A stretch of 64,000 nt of DNA, from positions 2,108,001 to 2,172,000 of the forward strand of contig OZ242200.1 in assembly GCA_965205995.1 (NCBI GenBank). The letters are read 5' to 3'. The notes below the pieces were generated by a model that worked only from the letters and a program-made list of their open reading frames with translations, was not told the DNA's origin and did not search any database. The stretch is from MPNO01 sp965205995 (GTDB lineage Bacteria; Pseudomonadota; Alphaproteobacteria; MPNO01). Of the stretch, positions 18,360 through 27,426 are shown piece by piece (positions within the stretch are counted from its first letter, which is position 1; every line of letters begins with the position of its first letter). The position numbers and the translations under genes are program-made.

Positions 18360-18788
18360 AGGCGGCTGTGCCTTCGGTTCGGGAGAGCACTAGCAAGAGA
18401 TGTGGCAGGTCAATGCCTGCCCGTTTGCCCATACAAGTGTCTAAAGGGCGACTGCGAGACCGTGCACAACTACAGAACCAAAAGCAGTATAACTAAAATA
18501 ATTATTTCTTTTTCAATTGTTATTTTCATAATTTTTTTCCTTTCTTATTGGTTTTATTGTTGTATATTAACACATATAGAAGTATTAGTCAAGAACAAAA
18601 TTCTCTTATTCTAAGTTTTATCTGGTGATCTCAAACTGAGCTCTTCGTGTGTCTCGGCCTCGTAGCCTCGGTATCTCTTACGCCCACTTTGCTACCGTTG
18701 GGCAATCCCGAAATATCTGTTGCCTGCCCGATAGTGCTTCGGAAACGGGGAAGTGCCGGGACAACTCAGCGTGTTAACCTCTGAGGCC
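18360..18788. other. Intergenic gap with an extremely AT-rich island (about 18475-18640)
   Basis: This 429-base gap separates the amidohydrolase from selA. From about 18475 to 18640 the base composition drops abruptly to mostly A and T, with runs such as TTTTTTT and many TTATT words, whereas all neighbours are GC-rich. A 70-codon frame (18402-18614) crosses it, but its hydrophobic translation is what AT-rich DNA gives by chance and it has no recognisable domain. No tRNA, terminator or repeat could be identified. The island may be an insertion scar or a low-stability promoter region for the sel genes. Confidence 0.7.
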
Positions 18789-20216
18789 ATGCTGAAAGAC
18801 CCGTCACCGCTACTTTCATCGATCCCGTCGGTCGACCGGCTGCTCGACGCGGCGCCCCTGCGGGAGGCGGTCGAACGGCACGGTCGGGTCGCTGTCGTCG
18901 AAGCGGCGCGCGGGGTTCTGGACGAAATCCGAGGCGCCATCGGGGCAGGCGCCGAGACCGATCCCGGCGCGGTCGAGCCGTCGGCTCTGGCGGCCAGGAT
19001 CGTGGCGCGCGCGGAGGCGGAGGCCGCGCCGTCGCTCAGGCCGGTGTTCAACCTGACCGGCACGGTGCTGCACACCAATCTCGGCCGTGCGAGCCTCGCC
19101 GCGGAGGCGATCGAAGCCGCCGTGGAGGCGGCCGCCCGGCCGTCGACGCTGGAATACGATATCGGCGGGGCCAGGCGCGGTGATCGCGATGTCCATGTCG
19201 ACGGGCTGCTGCGCCGCCTGACCGGCGCCGAGGCGGCGACGGTGGTGAACAACAACGCCGCCGCGGTGCTGCTCGTGCTCTCGACGCTGGCGAAGGGTCG
19301 GGAAGTGCCGGTCTCGCGCGGCGAGCTTGTCGAGATCGGCGGCTCGTTCCGGATGCCCGACGTGATGGCGGAGGCCGGCTGCATCCTGCGCGAGGTCGGC
19401 ACCACCAACCGAACCCATCTTCGGGACTTCGCGGCGGCGATAAACGATGAAACCGCGCTGGTGATGAAGGTGCATGCCAGCAACTACGCGATCCAGGGAT
19501 TCACCGCCGAGGTGCCCGAGGCCGAGCTCGCGGCGCTCTGCGCGGAGCACGGCATTCCCTTCGCGGTCGACCTCGGCAGCGGCGCGCTGCTGCGGCTGGA
19601 GCGCTACGGGCTCGCGCACGAAACCACGGTGGCGGAAACGCTTGCCGCCGGCGCCGACCTCGTCACCTTCAGCGGCGACAAGCTGCTCGGCGGGCCGCAG
19701 GCCGGGCTGATCGTCGGCCGGCGCGAGCCGATCGCGGCGCTCAAGCGCAACCCGCTCAAGCGCGCGCTCAGGCTGGACAAGATGACCCTCGCCGCGCTGT
19801 CGGCCACGCTGGCGCTCTATCTCGACCCCGACCGCATCGCCGAACGCCTGCCCACGCTGCGCAACCTGACCCGGCCCGAGGAGGCAATCGCCGCCCTCTG
19901 TGCGGAGATCGCCCCGGCGCTGCGCGAAAGCGTAGGCGATGGCTTCGAGGTCGAGACCGTGCCATGCCTCAGCCAGATCGGCAGCGGCGCGCTTCCGGTC
20001 GCCAGCATCCCGAGCCGGGCGATCGCGATCAGACCGAAGGCGGGCGGCGGCGGGGCGCTCAAGCGGCTGGCCGCCTGCTTCGCCGGACTTCCGGTGCCGG
20101 TCGTCGGGCGGATCGCCGACGGCGCGCTCATGTTCGACCTCCGCTGTCTCGAAGACGCCGGGGCCTTCCGCGCCCAGCTCGCTCATCTCTCCATCGGGGA
20201 TGCGCCCGGAAAATGA
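18789..20216 (+). CDS. selA: L-seryl-tRNA(Sec) selenium transferase
   Basis: SelA is a PLP enzyme that converts seryl-tRNA-Sec to selenocysteinyl-tRNA-Sec using selenophosphate. The 475 residues match the family from start to end: LLSSIPSVDRLL at the N-terminus, FNLTGTVLHTNLGRA at 87-101, TVVNNNAAAVLL, VEIGGSFRMPDVM, REVGTTNRTH, and the PLP lysine K298 in TFSGDKLLGGPQAG. ATG 18789 was chosen because it aligns with the E. coli start; GTG codons at 18753 and 18771 would add up to 12 residues. The stop overlaps selB as ATGA, so the two are translationally coupled. The gene lies just after the AT-rich island and opens a selA-selB-tRNA-Sec block. Confidence 0.96.
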   Translation: MLKDPSPLLSSIPSVDRLLDAAPLREAVERHGRVAVVEAARGVLDEIRGAIGAGAETDPGAVEPSALAARIVARAEAEAAPSLRPVFNLTGTVLHTNLGRASLAAEAIEAAVEAAARPSTLEYDIGGARRGDRDVHVDGLLRRLTGAEAATVVNNNAAAVLLVLSTLAKGREVPVSRGELVEIGGSFRMPDVMAEAGCILREVGTTNRTHLRDFAAAINDETALVMKVHASNYAIQGFTAEVPEAELAALCAEHGIPFAVDLGSGALLRLERYGLAHETTVAETLAAGADLVTFSGDKLLGGPQAGLIVGRREPIAALKRNPLKRALRLDKMTLAALSATLALYLDPDRIAERLPTLRNLTRPEEAIAALCAEIAPALRESVGDGFEVETVPCLSQIGSGALPVASIPSRAIAIRPKAGGGGALKRLAACFAGLPVPVVGRIADGALMFDLRCLEDAGAFRAQLAHLSIGDAPGK

Positions 20217-22153
20217 TTGTGGCGACGGCGGGCCATGTCGACCACGGCAAGACGTCGCTGGTCCGCGCGCTGACCGGGATCGACACCGATCGCCTGCCGG
20301 AGGAGAAGCGGCGCAACCTGACGATCGATCTCGGCTTCGCCTATATGCCGCTGGCGGACGGCGGGGTGCTGGGGTTCGTCGACGTGCCGGGTCACGAGCG
20401 CTTCATCCGCAACATGCTGTGCGGCGTGGCGGCGATCGACTTTGCGCTCCTGGTTGTCGCCGCCGATGACGGGGTGATGCCCCAGACGCGGGAGCATCTC
20501 GCGATCCTCGAACTGATGGGCGTCGCCGAAGGCGCGGTGGCGATCACCAAGACCGACCGGGTCGATTCCGACCGGGTCGCCGAGGTGGCGGAGGAGATCG
20601 AGCTCTATCTCGACGAGACCCGGCTCGCCGGCGCGCCCTGCTTCCCGCTCTCCTCGGTCGACGGAAGCGGCGTGGACCGGCTGAAGGCGCATCTCGAGGC
20701 CAAAGCGGGCGAAATCGAGCGCCGCCCGGCGGACGGGCATTTCCGCCTCGCCGTCGACCGCGCCTTCACCGTGGTCGGCGCCGGGCTGGTGGTGACGGGA
20801 ACCGCGTTCTCGGGCGGCGTCGCGGTCGGCGATCAGCTCGTGCTGTCGCCGCGGCGCATCCCGGTTCGAGTCCGCGGGCTCCACGCCCAGGACCGCAAGG
20901 CGGAAAGCGGCCGGTCGGGCGAACGGCTCGCGCTCAACATCGTCGGCCAGTCGTTCGGCAAGGACGATGTCGCGCGCGGCGACTGGGTGGTCGCCGCGGA
21001 CGCCCATCTGCCGGCCCGGCGGATCGACGCGATTGTGCGAATCCTCGACGACGAGACCCGGCCGGTGGCGCATTGGACGCCGGTCCATCTGCATCTCGCC
21101 GCCTCTGACGTGACCGGCAGGCTCGCGCTGCTGGAAGCGAAGTCCCTCGCCCCCGGGCAATCCGGCCTTGCCCAGCTCGTGCTCGACCGGCCGATCGGCG
21201 CGATGCATGGCGACCGGTTCGTGCTGCGCGACACCTCGGCGACGCGCACCATCGGCGGTGGGAGTGTGGTCGACATCCTGCCGCCGGCGAGAGGGCGCGC
21301 GCGGCCGGCGCGGCTCGCCTATCTGAAGGCCGTCATGCAGCCCGACCCGTCCGCCGCGCTGCAGGCCGCCATCGACGGCGCGGAGGATGAGGTCGATCTG
21401 GCGAACTTCGCCCGCGCCCGAAACCTCACCGACGACGCGCGCAAAAAAATCTTCGCGGCGGCAAGCATGGTGCGGCTGCGCGACGGCGAGCGCGACATCG
21501 CGCTCTCGAAACCGCGCTGGGCGCGCCTGAAATCCGCCGTCGAGGCGGCGCTCGGCCGCTGGCACGAGAGCAACGCAGACGCGGTCGGGCCGACCGAAGC
21601 CAATCTGCGCTCGGCGATGGAGCCCCGCATCGCGGTCGGTCTCTTGAAGCTGGCGATCCCGTATCTCGAGCGCGACGGGGTGCTGGTCCGCGAAGGGGCG
21701 CGCGTCCAGCTGCCGGGTCACCGGCCGCGGATGTCGGCCGCCGACGAGGCGCTGTGGCGCGGTCTCGAGACCCTGCTGGAGGAGGGCGGGACCCGCCCGC
21801 CGCTGATCGGCGAGATTGCGGAGAGGACCGGCATGGACACAAGGCGGATCGCCACCTTCCTCGGCCGCGCCGCGAAACTCGGCCTCGTGGTGGGCGCGGC
21901 GAAGAACCGCTATTTCACGCCCGCCGCGCTGCGCAGCCTCGCCGAAAGCCTGGAGGCGGCGGCGGAAGACTCGGCCGCAGGCACTGTCACCGCGGCGTCG
22001 TTCCGCGACAAGGCCGGGATCGGGCGCAACCTCGCCATCGAAGTGCTGGAACATTTCGACAAGATCCGCTTCACCCGGCGCTCCGGCAACGAGCGCAAGA
22101 TCCTGCGCCCGGCGGGCGAGGTGTTCGGCGGAAGCGGCGGGCGGGAGACCTGA
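20213..22153 (+). CDS. selB: Selenocysteine-specific elongation factor
   Basis: SelB is the GTPase that delivers Sec-tRNA to UGA codons followed by a SECIS hairpin. The 646-residue protein begins with the G domain: GHVDHGKT (7-14), RNLTIDLGFAY, DVPGHERFIRNM (57-68) and ITKTDRVD, where TKTD replaces NKxD as in other SelB proteins. Two beta-barrel domains follow (VVTGTAFSGGV; ALNIVG; HGDRFVLRD). The C-terminal part from about residue 400 is built of winged-helix repeats (RMSAADEALWRGLETLLEEGG, then SFRDKAGIGRNLAIEVLEHFD), which bind SECIS RNA. It overlaps selA by 4 bases and ends 58 bases before tRNA-Sec. Confidence 0.96.
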   Translation: MIVATAGHVDHGKTSLVRALTGIDTDRLPEEKRRNLTIDLGFAYMPLADGGVLGFVDVPGHERFIRNMLCGVAAIDFALLVVAADDGVMPQTREHLAILELMGVAEGAVAITKTDRVDSDRVAEVAEEIELYLDETRLAGAPCFPLSSVDGSGVDRLKAHLEAKAGEIERRPADGHFRLAVDRAFTVVGAGLVVTGTAFSGGVAVGDQLVLSPRRIPVRVRGLHAQDRKAESGRSGERLALNIVGQSFGKDDVARGDWVVAADAHLPARRIDAIVRILDDETRPVAHWTPVHLHLAASDVTGRLALLEAKSLAPGQSGLAQLVLDRPIGAMHGDRFVLRDTSATRTIGGGSVVDILPPARGRARPARLAYLKAVMQPDPSAALQAAIDGAEDEVDLANFARARNLTDDARKKIFAAASMVRLRDGERDIALSKPRWARLKSAVEAALGRWHESNADAVGPTEANLRSAMEPRIAVGLLKLAIPYLERDGVLVREGARVQLPGHRPRMSAADEALWRGLETLLEEGGTRPPLIGEIAERTGMDTRRIATFLGRAAKLGLVVGAAKNRYFTPAALRSLAESLEAAAEDSAAGTVTAASFRDKAGIGRNLAIEVLEHFDKIRFTRRSGNERKILRPAGEVFGGSGGRET

Positions 22154-22211
22154 ACCCGCAGGCAATTCACGGTTGACGGGATCTCCGTGACGGCCTCAAT
22201 CTCTCGCTCAC

Positions 22212-22307
22212 GGAAAAGAATCGCGGCCCGGTGGCGCGCCTGGTCTTCAAAACCAGTGAGGGGCGTGAGACGTCCCTGGTGGGTTCGACTCCCACTCTTT
22301 TCCGCCA
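22212..22307 (+). tRNA. selC: tRNA-Sec (anticodon UCA)
   Basis: The sequence folds as a bacterial selenocysteine tRNA. The acceptor stem has 8 bp (GGAAAAGA with TCTTTTCC), one longer than normal tRNAs. The anticodon stem CTGGT/ACCAG holds TCA at 22247-22249 in the loop CTTCAAA. The long variable arm is GGGGCGT-GAG-ACGTCCC with one G-U pair, and the T arm is GTGGG-TTCGACT-CCCAC. A discriminator G and an encoded CCA (22305-22307) complete the 96 bases. Its position directly after selA and selB confirms the identity; a TCA suppressor tRNA is not needed to explain it. Confidence 0.97.
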
Positions 22308-22311
22308 CCCC

Positions 22312-23556
22312 TCACGCCGTTCCGTAGCGCGCCCTGTAGGCCGCGAGCGCCGCCTCGAAGCATTCGATGGGGGCCCGCACGATGCCGGCGCCGATCTGGC
22401 CGCCGTCGCGCCCGGCGATGCCGATATCCATCACCGGCAGGATCCCGGTGTCCACCACGCGGTGGATGTCGATCCCGGTCGGCGTGCCGCGATAGCCGAG
22501 ATAGGGGATCCGGTAGTCCGGGTTCTCGCCGACCGTGATCGCATAAAGGGCGAGGTTGCGCTCCACCATCGCGGGGGCGGAACCGCCCTGGTAATTCTGC
22601 AAGGGGAACGCGGCGGCCTGGGCGAAACCGCCGAGCCCGACGGTCTCGGCGATGATGCTCTCGCCGCCCATCCAGGTTATCTCGTCCTCGCCGTGCCCCT
22701 CGAACAGCCTTGCGTCGATCGAGGCGTGCGGGCCGGCGAACCAGGTCTCGCCCAGCCCCGAGACCCGGATGGCGAAGTTGTTGCAGTTGAACGCCATCGC
22801 GGTGACGACGCTGGAGGCCTCGATCCCGGCGGCGGCATCGGCGGTGCATTTGGCGGCCGCCATTGAGAGCCTGAGGAAGAAATAATGGTCCTCGGTCAGC
22901 GCCGCGACGGTCCGCTCCACCGCGTCCCTCATCGCGGTGTCGAGGCGGAGAAGATGGGGAAACAATTCGCGGGTGAACAGGAGCGACGCCGCCGTGTTGC
23001 GGCTGTGCAGCTCATCGCCCATGTGCAGCGCGCGCCGCATGATCGGCTTGAGCGGGATGCCGCCCGACGCGCGGACCGCCTCGGCGAGGACCGGAGCTAT
23101 GGTGTCCTGGACGAACAGCAGCCGCGCCCGGACCCCCTCGTCATAGACGCCGTAGTTCAGCCGCCGGGGGTCGGTGCCCTCATACATGTTGCAGAAGCCG
23201 GTATTCCCCCGCGCCCGGTTCTCCACCGCGAAGACCGGCATCGAGGCGGTGTAGATGCCGGCGAGCGAGCCCACCGCGCCGTGGTCGTGGCAACCGGCCA
23301 CGACGATCTCGCCGCGTTCGAGCTTGCGGACCGCATCTTCCCGGTCGGTGGCCAGCCCTTCGAACAGGGCGCCGCCGATCACGGCATCCCGCTGGCCGCC
23401 GACATAGCGTTCCCATGGCATCGGCGGACCCGAGGTGAGCACCGTATGCGGGCGCATTCCCGGGAGCGCGTCGACCGCCGGGCGGATGTCGACGAGCACC
23501 GGTTCGGCCTCGCCGAGGCGCGCGAAGGCCAGCTCGTTCGCATCGGTCCTGTTCAT
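22312..23556 (-). CDS. DUF1116 family protein (YlbE/YahG-like)
   Basis: The 414-residue protein belongs to the DUF1116 family, which in enterobacteria lies near FdrA and carbamate-kinase-like genes of purine or allantoin breakdown. Visible conserved segments are GCHDHGAVGSLAGIYTASMP, GNTGFCNMYEG, MGDELHSRNTAA, FNCNNFAIRVSGLGETWF and GGQIGAGIVRAP. Conserved His and Cys residues suggest an enzyme, but the family has no settled activity. ATG 23556 follows GGGGAG at good spacing. Here it stands without FdrA or carbamate kinase, ends 4 bases from tRNA-Sec on the other strand, and is divergent from a Rieske oxygenase. It has no in-frame TGA that would mark it as a selenoprotein. Confidence 0.85.
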   Translation of the reverse strand: MNRTDANELAFARLGEAEPVLVDIRPAVDALPGMRPHTVLTSGPPMPWERYVGGQRDAVIGGALFEGLATDREDAVRKLERGEIVVAGCHDHGAVGSLAGIYTASMPVFAVENRARGNTGFCNMYEGTDPRRLNYGVYDEGVRARLLFVQDTIAPVLAEAVRASGGIPLKPIMRRALHMGDELHSRNTAASLLFTRELFPHLLRLDTAMRDAVERTVAALTEDHYFFLRLSMAAAKCTADAAAGIEASSVVTAMAFNCNNFAIRVSGLGETWFAGPHASIDARLFEGHGEDEITWMGGESIIAETVGLGGFAQAAAFPLQNYQGGSAPAMVERNLALYAITVGENPDYRIPYLGYRGTPTGIDIHRVVDTGILPVMDIGIAGRDGGQIGAGIVRAPIECFEAALAAYRARYGTA

Positions 23557-23675
23557 ACTCCCCACCCGTTCATCCGGCCCGCCCGCGGTTGCCATCAAAA
23601 TGGACTGGGACTAGTCTCCGTCGCAAGTGTCGGGACCGGCCCGGCTGGCAAGAACAACCTATTGGAGCGGACGTC

Positions 23676-24746
23676 ATGGCTGCGGACACCACCAACCTGC
23701 CTTTCGTGCGAAACGCCTGGTATATCGGCGCGTGGTCGGAGGAGCTCGACGACGGGATCCTCGGACGCACCATCATGAACCAGCCTCTGGTGTTTTTCCG
23801 CGGTGCGGACGGCAAAATCGGCGCGCTCGAGGACCGCTGCTGCCATCGCGGCGCGCCGCTGACCCACGGCACGGTGATCGAGACCGGGATCCGGTGCGGC
23901 TATCACGGCCTGGTCTACGACGCGACCGGCGCCTGCGTGACCATCCCGGGCCAGGACAAGATCCCGCCCGACGCCCGCGTCGTGAGCTATCCGGTGGTCG
24001 AGCGCCACAAGATCGTCTGGATCTGGATGGGCGATCCCGCCCGGGCCGACGCGAGCGACATCGTCGACTACCCCTATCACGACCAGCCCGACGAATGGCC
24101 GCATCGCAAGGCGATGTTCCAGATCAAGGCCAACTACATGCTGATGATCGACAATTTGATGGATCTGACGCATCTGGGCTACGTCCACAACCGGACGATC
24201 GGCGGCGATCCCAACACCCATGTGGACGCCGACATGCGGACCAGGCCGACCGATACCGGCGCCTATTTCATCCGCTGGATGCCGGACTGCGTGCCGCCGC
24301 CGACCTATGTGAAGGGCGGGCAGTTCACCGGCCGCGTCGACCGCTGGCAGGAGTTCGAATATGTCGCGCCGGGCATCGTGCTCCAGTGGTCGGGCGCGCT
24401 GGAAGTGGGACGAGGGGCGATGGAGAACCGCCACCAGAAGGGATTCCATCTGCGCCTGCTGCACGGGGCGACGCCCGAGACCGAGACCACGTTCCACTAT
24501 TTCTGGTCGACCTCGAACGGCTACCGCCAGGACGAGCCGCAGGCCACCCAGGACATGTATGACGAGATCTACCCGACCTTCATCGAGGACAAGACGATCA
24601 TGGAGGCGCAGCAGGAGCGCCTCGACCTCGACCCCGACCGCAGCCTGGTGCCGATCCACGCCGACAGCGCGCTGGCGCTCGCCCGCATCGCGATCGACAG
24701 GATGATCGAACAGGAACAGACGACGGTCGCCCAGGCGGCCGAATAG
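23676..24746 (+). CDS. Rieske 2Fe-2S oxygenase, vanillate O-demethylase (VanA)-like
   Basis: This is a one-subunit Rieske oxygenase of the VanA/dicamba monooxygenase type, which removes O- or N-methyl groups or hydroxylates small aromatics. The 356 residues start with FVRNAWYIGAWSEEL, typical of VanA-like proteins. The Rieske centre is in EDRCCHRGAPL (Cys-x-His) and IRCGYHGLVYD (Cys-x2-His). The mononuclear iron site is in MIDNLMDLTHLGYVH, with two histidines after the Asp. ATG 23676 follows TTGGAG. A hairpin 10 bases after the stop probably ends the transcript. No reductase (VanB) is adjacent. Confidence 0.88.
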   Translation: MAADTTNLPFVRNAWYIGAWSEELDDGILGRTIMNQPLVFFRGADGKIGALEDRCCHRGAPLTHGTVIETGIRCGYHGLVYDATGACVTIPGQDKIPPDARVVSYPVVERHKIVWIWMGDPARADASDIVDYPYHDQPDEWPHRKAMFQIKANYMLMIDNLMDLTHLGYVHNRTIGGDPNTHVDADMRTRPTDTGAYFIRWMPDCVPPPTYVKGGQFTGRVDRWQEFEYVAPGIVLQWSGALEVGRGAMENRHQKGFHLRLLHGATPETETTFHYFWSTSNGYRQDEPQATQDMYDEIYPTFIEDKTIMEAQQERLDLDPDRSLVPIHADSALALARIAIDRMIEQEQTTVAQAAE

Positions 24747-24756
24747 CTTTCCGAAT

Positions 24757-24787
24757 CCGGCGCCGCGCGTTGCGGACGCGGCGCCGG
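24757..24787 (+). terminator. Probable terminator hairpin after the VanA-like gene
   Basis: A perfect 11-bp GC stem, CCGGCGCCGCG and CGCGGCGCCGG with a 9-base loop, lies 10 bases after the stop and is followed by a pyrimidine stretch (TCCCTTCCCC) rather than a strong T-run. It separates the Rieske gene from the next operon. Confidence 0.6.
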
Positions 24788-24852
24788 TCCCTTCCCCGCG
24801 CCACTATCGACAAGGTGGAATCCGCCGGCGGGTGCGGTTTGGAGACGGTTGA

Positions 24853-26331
24853 ATGAGCGATCCCGAGTTCGATGTCGTCGTCGTGGGCGCCGGCAACGCG
24901 GCGCTGTGCGCGGCGCTGGCGGCGGAGGAGAACGGCGCCAGGGTGCTGGTGCTCGAACGCGCGAACGAGGACGAATCGGGGGGCAATTCGCGCTTCACCG
25001 CGGGCGCCATGCGGGTGGTCTATGACGGGGTCGACGACCTCAAGGGGCTGATGCCGGACCTCACCAACGAGGAGATCGCCAACACCGATTTCGGCACCTA
25101 CACCCAGGACCAGTTCTACGACGACATGGCCCGGGTCACCCAGTACCGCGCCGATCCGGACATGGTCGAGCTGCTGGTCACGAGGTCGCGCGACACCCTG
25201 CTCTGGATGCGCGGAAAGGGCGTGCGCTTCGCGCCGATCTGGGGCCGACAGGCCTTCAAGGTCGACGGAAAGTTCAAGTTCTGGGGCGGGCTCACGGTCG
25301 AGGCCTGGGGCGGCGGTCCCGGGCTGGTCGATTCGCTGCACGAGATCGCCGCCGCGCGGGGCATCGAGATCCGTTACGGCCACCGCGCGACCGACCTCAT
25401 CTTCGACGGGGTGACGGTGAGCGGGGTGAAGGTGAAGAGCAAGGGCCGCATCCAGGAGATCCGGGCGAAATCGGTGGTGCTCGCCGCCGGCGGATTCCAG
25501 GGTAATTACGAATGGCGCACGCGCTATCTCGGCCCCGGCTGGGAGCTCGCCAAGGTGCGCGGGACAAGGTTCAATACCGGCGACGGGATCCGCATGGCGC
25601 TCGATATCGGCGCGATGTCCTATGGCAACTGGTCGGGCTGCCACGCGGTGGGCTGGGAACGGAACGCGCCAGAGTTCGGCGACCTTGCGGTCGGCGATCA
25701 GTTCCAGAAGCACAGCTACCCCTTCGCCATCATGGTGAACGCGACCGGGCGGCGCTTCGTCGACGAGGGCGCGGATTTCCGCAACTACACCTACGCCAAA
25801 TACGGCAGGGTGATCCTGGAGCAGCCGGGGCAGTTCGCCTGGCAGATCTTCGATGCCAAGGTCGCCCATCTGAAGCGCGACGAATACAACATCCGCCAGA
25901 TCACCAAGGCGACCGCGAACACGCTGGAAGACCTCGCCCCGCAGCTCGACGGGGTCGACGCCGATGCCTTCCTCGACGAGGTCAGGACCTATAACGCCGC
26001 CGTCAGGGCCGGCATCCCGTTCAACCCCAACGTCAAGGACGGGCGCTGCACCGAAGGGCTCGCGGTTCCCAAGTCGAACTGGGCCAACACGATCGATGAG
26101 CCGCCCTTCGAGGCCTATGCGGTGACCTGCGGCATCACGTTTACCTTCGGGGGCTTGCGCATCGGCACCGACGGGCAGGTGCTGGACACCGAATCCGAGC
26201 CGATCCCCGGCCTCTACGCGGCGGGCGAGCTGGTCGGCGGCATCTTCTATTTCAACTACCCGGGCGGCAGCGGGCTGACCTCCGGCTCGGTGTTCGGCCG
26301 GATCGCCGGCACCTCGGCCGCGACCGCCTAG
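24853..26331 (+). CDS. FAD-dependent dehydrogenase, tricarballylate dehydrogenase (TcuA)-like
   Basis: This 492-residue flavoprotein belongs to the fumarate reductase/succinate dehydrogenase flavoprotein family and most resembles TcuA, which oxidises tricarballylate to cis-aconitate. The dinucleotide-binding loop VVVGAGNAALCAALAAEENG (residues 7-26) has the GxGNAA form typical of TcuA. GGNSRFTAGAMR near residue 45 and the C-terminal LYAAGELVGGIFYFNYPGG, with GSGLTSGSVFGR, are the usual FAD and substrate-site segments. There is no signal peptide. It leads a plus-strand cluster with a 2-hydroxyacid dehydrogenase (21-base gap), an MmgE/PrpD protein and a cupin. That company fits breakdown of a tricarboxylate or related acid (inference). 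Confidence 0.83.
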   Translation: MSDPEFDVVVVGAGNAALCAALAAEENGARVLVLERANEDESGGNSRFTAGAMRVVYDGVDDLKGLMPDLTNEEIANTDFGTYTQDQFYDDMARVTQYRADPDMVELLVTRSRDTLLWMRGKGVRFAPIWGRQAFKVDGKFKFWGGLTVEAWGGGPGLVDSLHEIAAARGIEIRYGHRATDLIFDGVTVSGVKVKSKGRIQEIRAKSVVLAAGGFQGNYEWRTRYLGPGWELAKVRGTRFNTGDGIRMALDIGAMSYGNWSGCHAVGWERNAPEFGDLAVGDQFQKHSYPFAIMVNATGRRFVDEGADFRNYTYAKYGRVILEQPGQFAWQIFDAKVAHLKRDEYNIRQITKATANTLEDLAPQLDGVDADAFLDEVRTYNAAVRAGIPFNPNVKDGRCTEGLAVPKSNWANTIDEPPFEAYAVTCGITFTFGGLRIGTDGQVLDTESEPIPGLYAAGELVGGIFYFNYPGGSGLTSGSVFGRIAGTSAATA

Positions 26332-26352
26332 CCCGGCGCGGGGAGAAAAATC

Positions 26353-27426
26353 TTGCCGGTCATCGTCGCCGAAAACGACCCCATCATCCGCAACATCCAG
26401 GTCATCCTCGATCCCGACACGCCGTCGGACAGGCAGGATGCGATCGCCGACTACTTCTCGGTCGATTTGCCGGATTTCCACGCCTGGCGCGAGGAGCTGC
26501 GGGCTCGCGTGCCGTCGGTGTTCCCGGCCGAGTTCCGCATGGCGGACGATTTGGACGCCTTCCGGGCGGCGCTCCCCGATGCCGCCGGGGCCATCGTCGA
26601 GGGCATGGCGTTCGGCGCCGCCGAGCTCGATTGCGCGCCAAATCTCAGGATCGTGCAGAAGTTCGGGGCCGATCTCCGCAATATCGACGTCGAGGCCTGC
26701 GCGGCGTGCGGGGTGCCGGTCAAACCCTTGAGACGGCGCGTCAACGGGGCCGTCGCGGAGCACATCTTCGCCCTGATGCTGGCGCTCGCGAAGAAGATCT
26801 GCGAGATCGGCGGGCGGATCGACACGGCGAGCCTGGAGGCCATCGACTACGCGCCCAGGCTCTATGACAGCCGCCATTGCGGCCGGTCGAACTGGGGCCG
26901 GATCGGCGGTCTCGGGACGCTTGAAGGCGCGACGCTCGGGGCCGTCGGGCTGGGCGAGATCGGGCGCGAGCTCGCAAGGCGCGCCTCCGCCTTCGGCATG
27001 GAGGTTCTCTATTTCCAGCGGCGGCAGCTTCCCGAAGAGGTGGAACGGGTGCATGGCGCGCGCTATTGCGGCTTCGAGGAGCTGCTGGAGCGTTCGGACT
27101 ACATCTCGGTCCAGCTCCCCTCGAACCGGGACACCGAAAAGATGATCGACGCGGAAGCGTTCCGGCGGATGAAACCGGGCGCGGTGCTCGTCAACGTGTC
27201 GCGGGCGGAGATCATCGACCGGGCCGCCCTGATCGAGGCGCTCAAGAGCGGCCATCTCGGCGGCGCCGGGCTCGACGTGTTCTGGGAGGAACCGGCCGCG
27301 CCGAACGATCCCCTCACCCGCTTTCCCAATGTCGTCATCACGCCGCACACCGCGGTCGCGGCCCGCTGGAACGGGGCGCGGGACGTCGAGGAAGCGGTGC
27401 TCAACTTCGCGGAGGCAATCGGCTGA
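26353..27426 (+). CDS. D-isomer specific 2-hydroxyacid dehydrogenase family protein
   Basis: This cytoplasmic NAD(P)-dependent enzyme reduces 2-oxo acids or oxidises D-2-hydroxy acids. The 357 residues have the split substrate domain and a Rossmann domain with GAVGLGEIGRELARRA. The catalytic residues are Arg in LVNVSRAEIID, Glu in GLDVFWEEP and His in TPHTAVAARWNG. The start is TTG 26353, preceded by GGGGAG. The C-terminus overlaps the start of the MmgE/PrpD frame by 4 bases (CTGA). The N-terminal ~90 residues are longer than in many family members and contain no known extra domain. Confidence 0.88.
   Translation: MPVIVAENDPIIRNIQVILDPDTPSDRQDAIADYFSVDLPDFHAWREELRARVPSVFPAEFRMADDLDAFRAALPDAAGAIVEGMAFGAAELDCAPNLRIVQKFGADLRNIDVEACAACGVPVKPLRRRVNGAVAEHIFALMLALAKKICEIGGRIDTASLEAIDYAPRLYDSRHCGRSNWGRIGGLGTLEGATLGAVGLGEIGRELARRASAFGMEVLYFQRRQLPEEVERVHGARYCGFEELLERSDYISVQLPSNRDTEKMIDAEAFRRMKPGAVLVNVSRAEIIDRAALIEALKSGHLGGAGLDVFWEEPAAPNDPLTRFPNVVITPHTAVAARWNGARDVEEAVLNFAEAIG

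Noticed and set aside
18402..18614. A 70-codon hydrophobic frame in the AT-rich island that looks like a small membrane peptide
   Set aside because: AT-rich DNA gives Ile, Phe, Leu and Tyr by chance; there is no ribosome-binding site or family match, so it is not called as a gene.
22212..22307. Suppressor tRNA with UCA anticodon
   Set aside because: The 8-bp acceptor stem, long variable arm and adjacent selA/selB identify tRNA-Sec.
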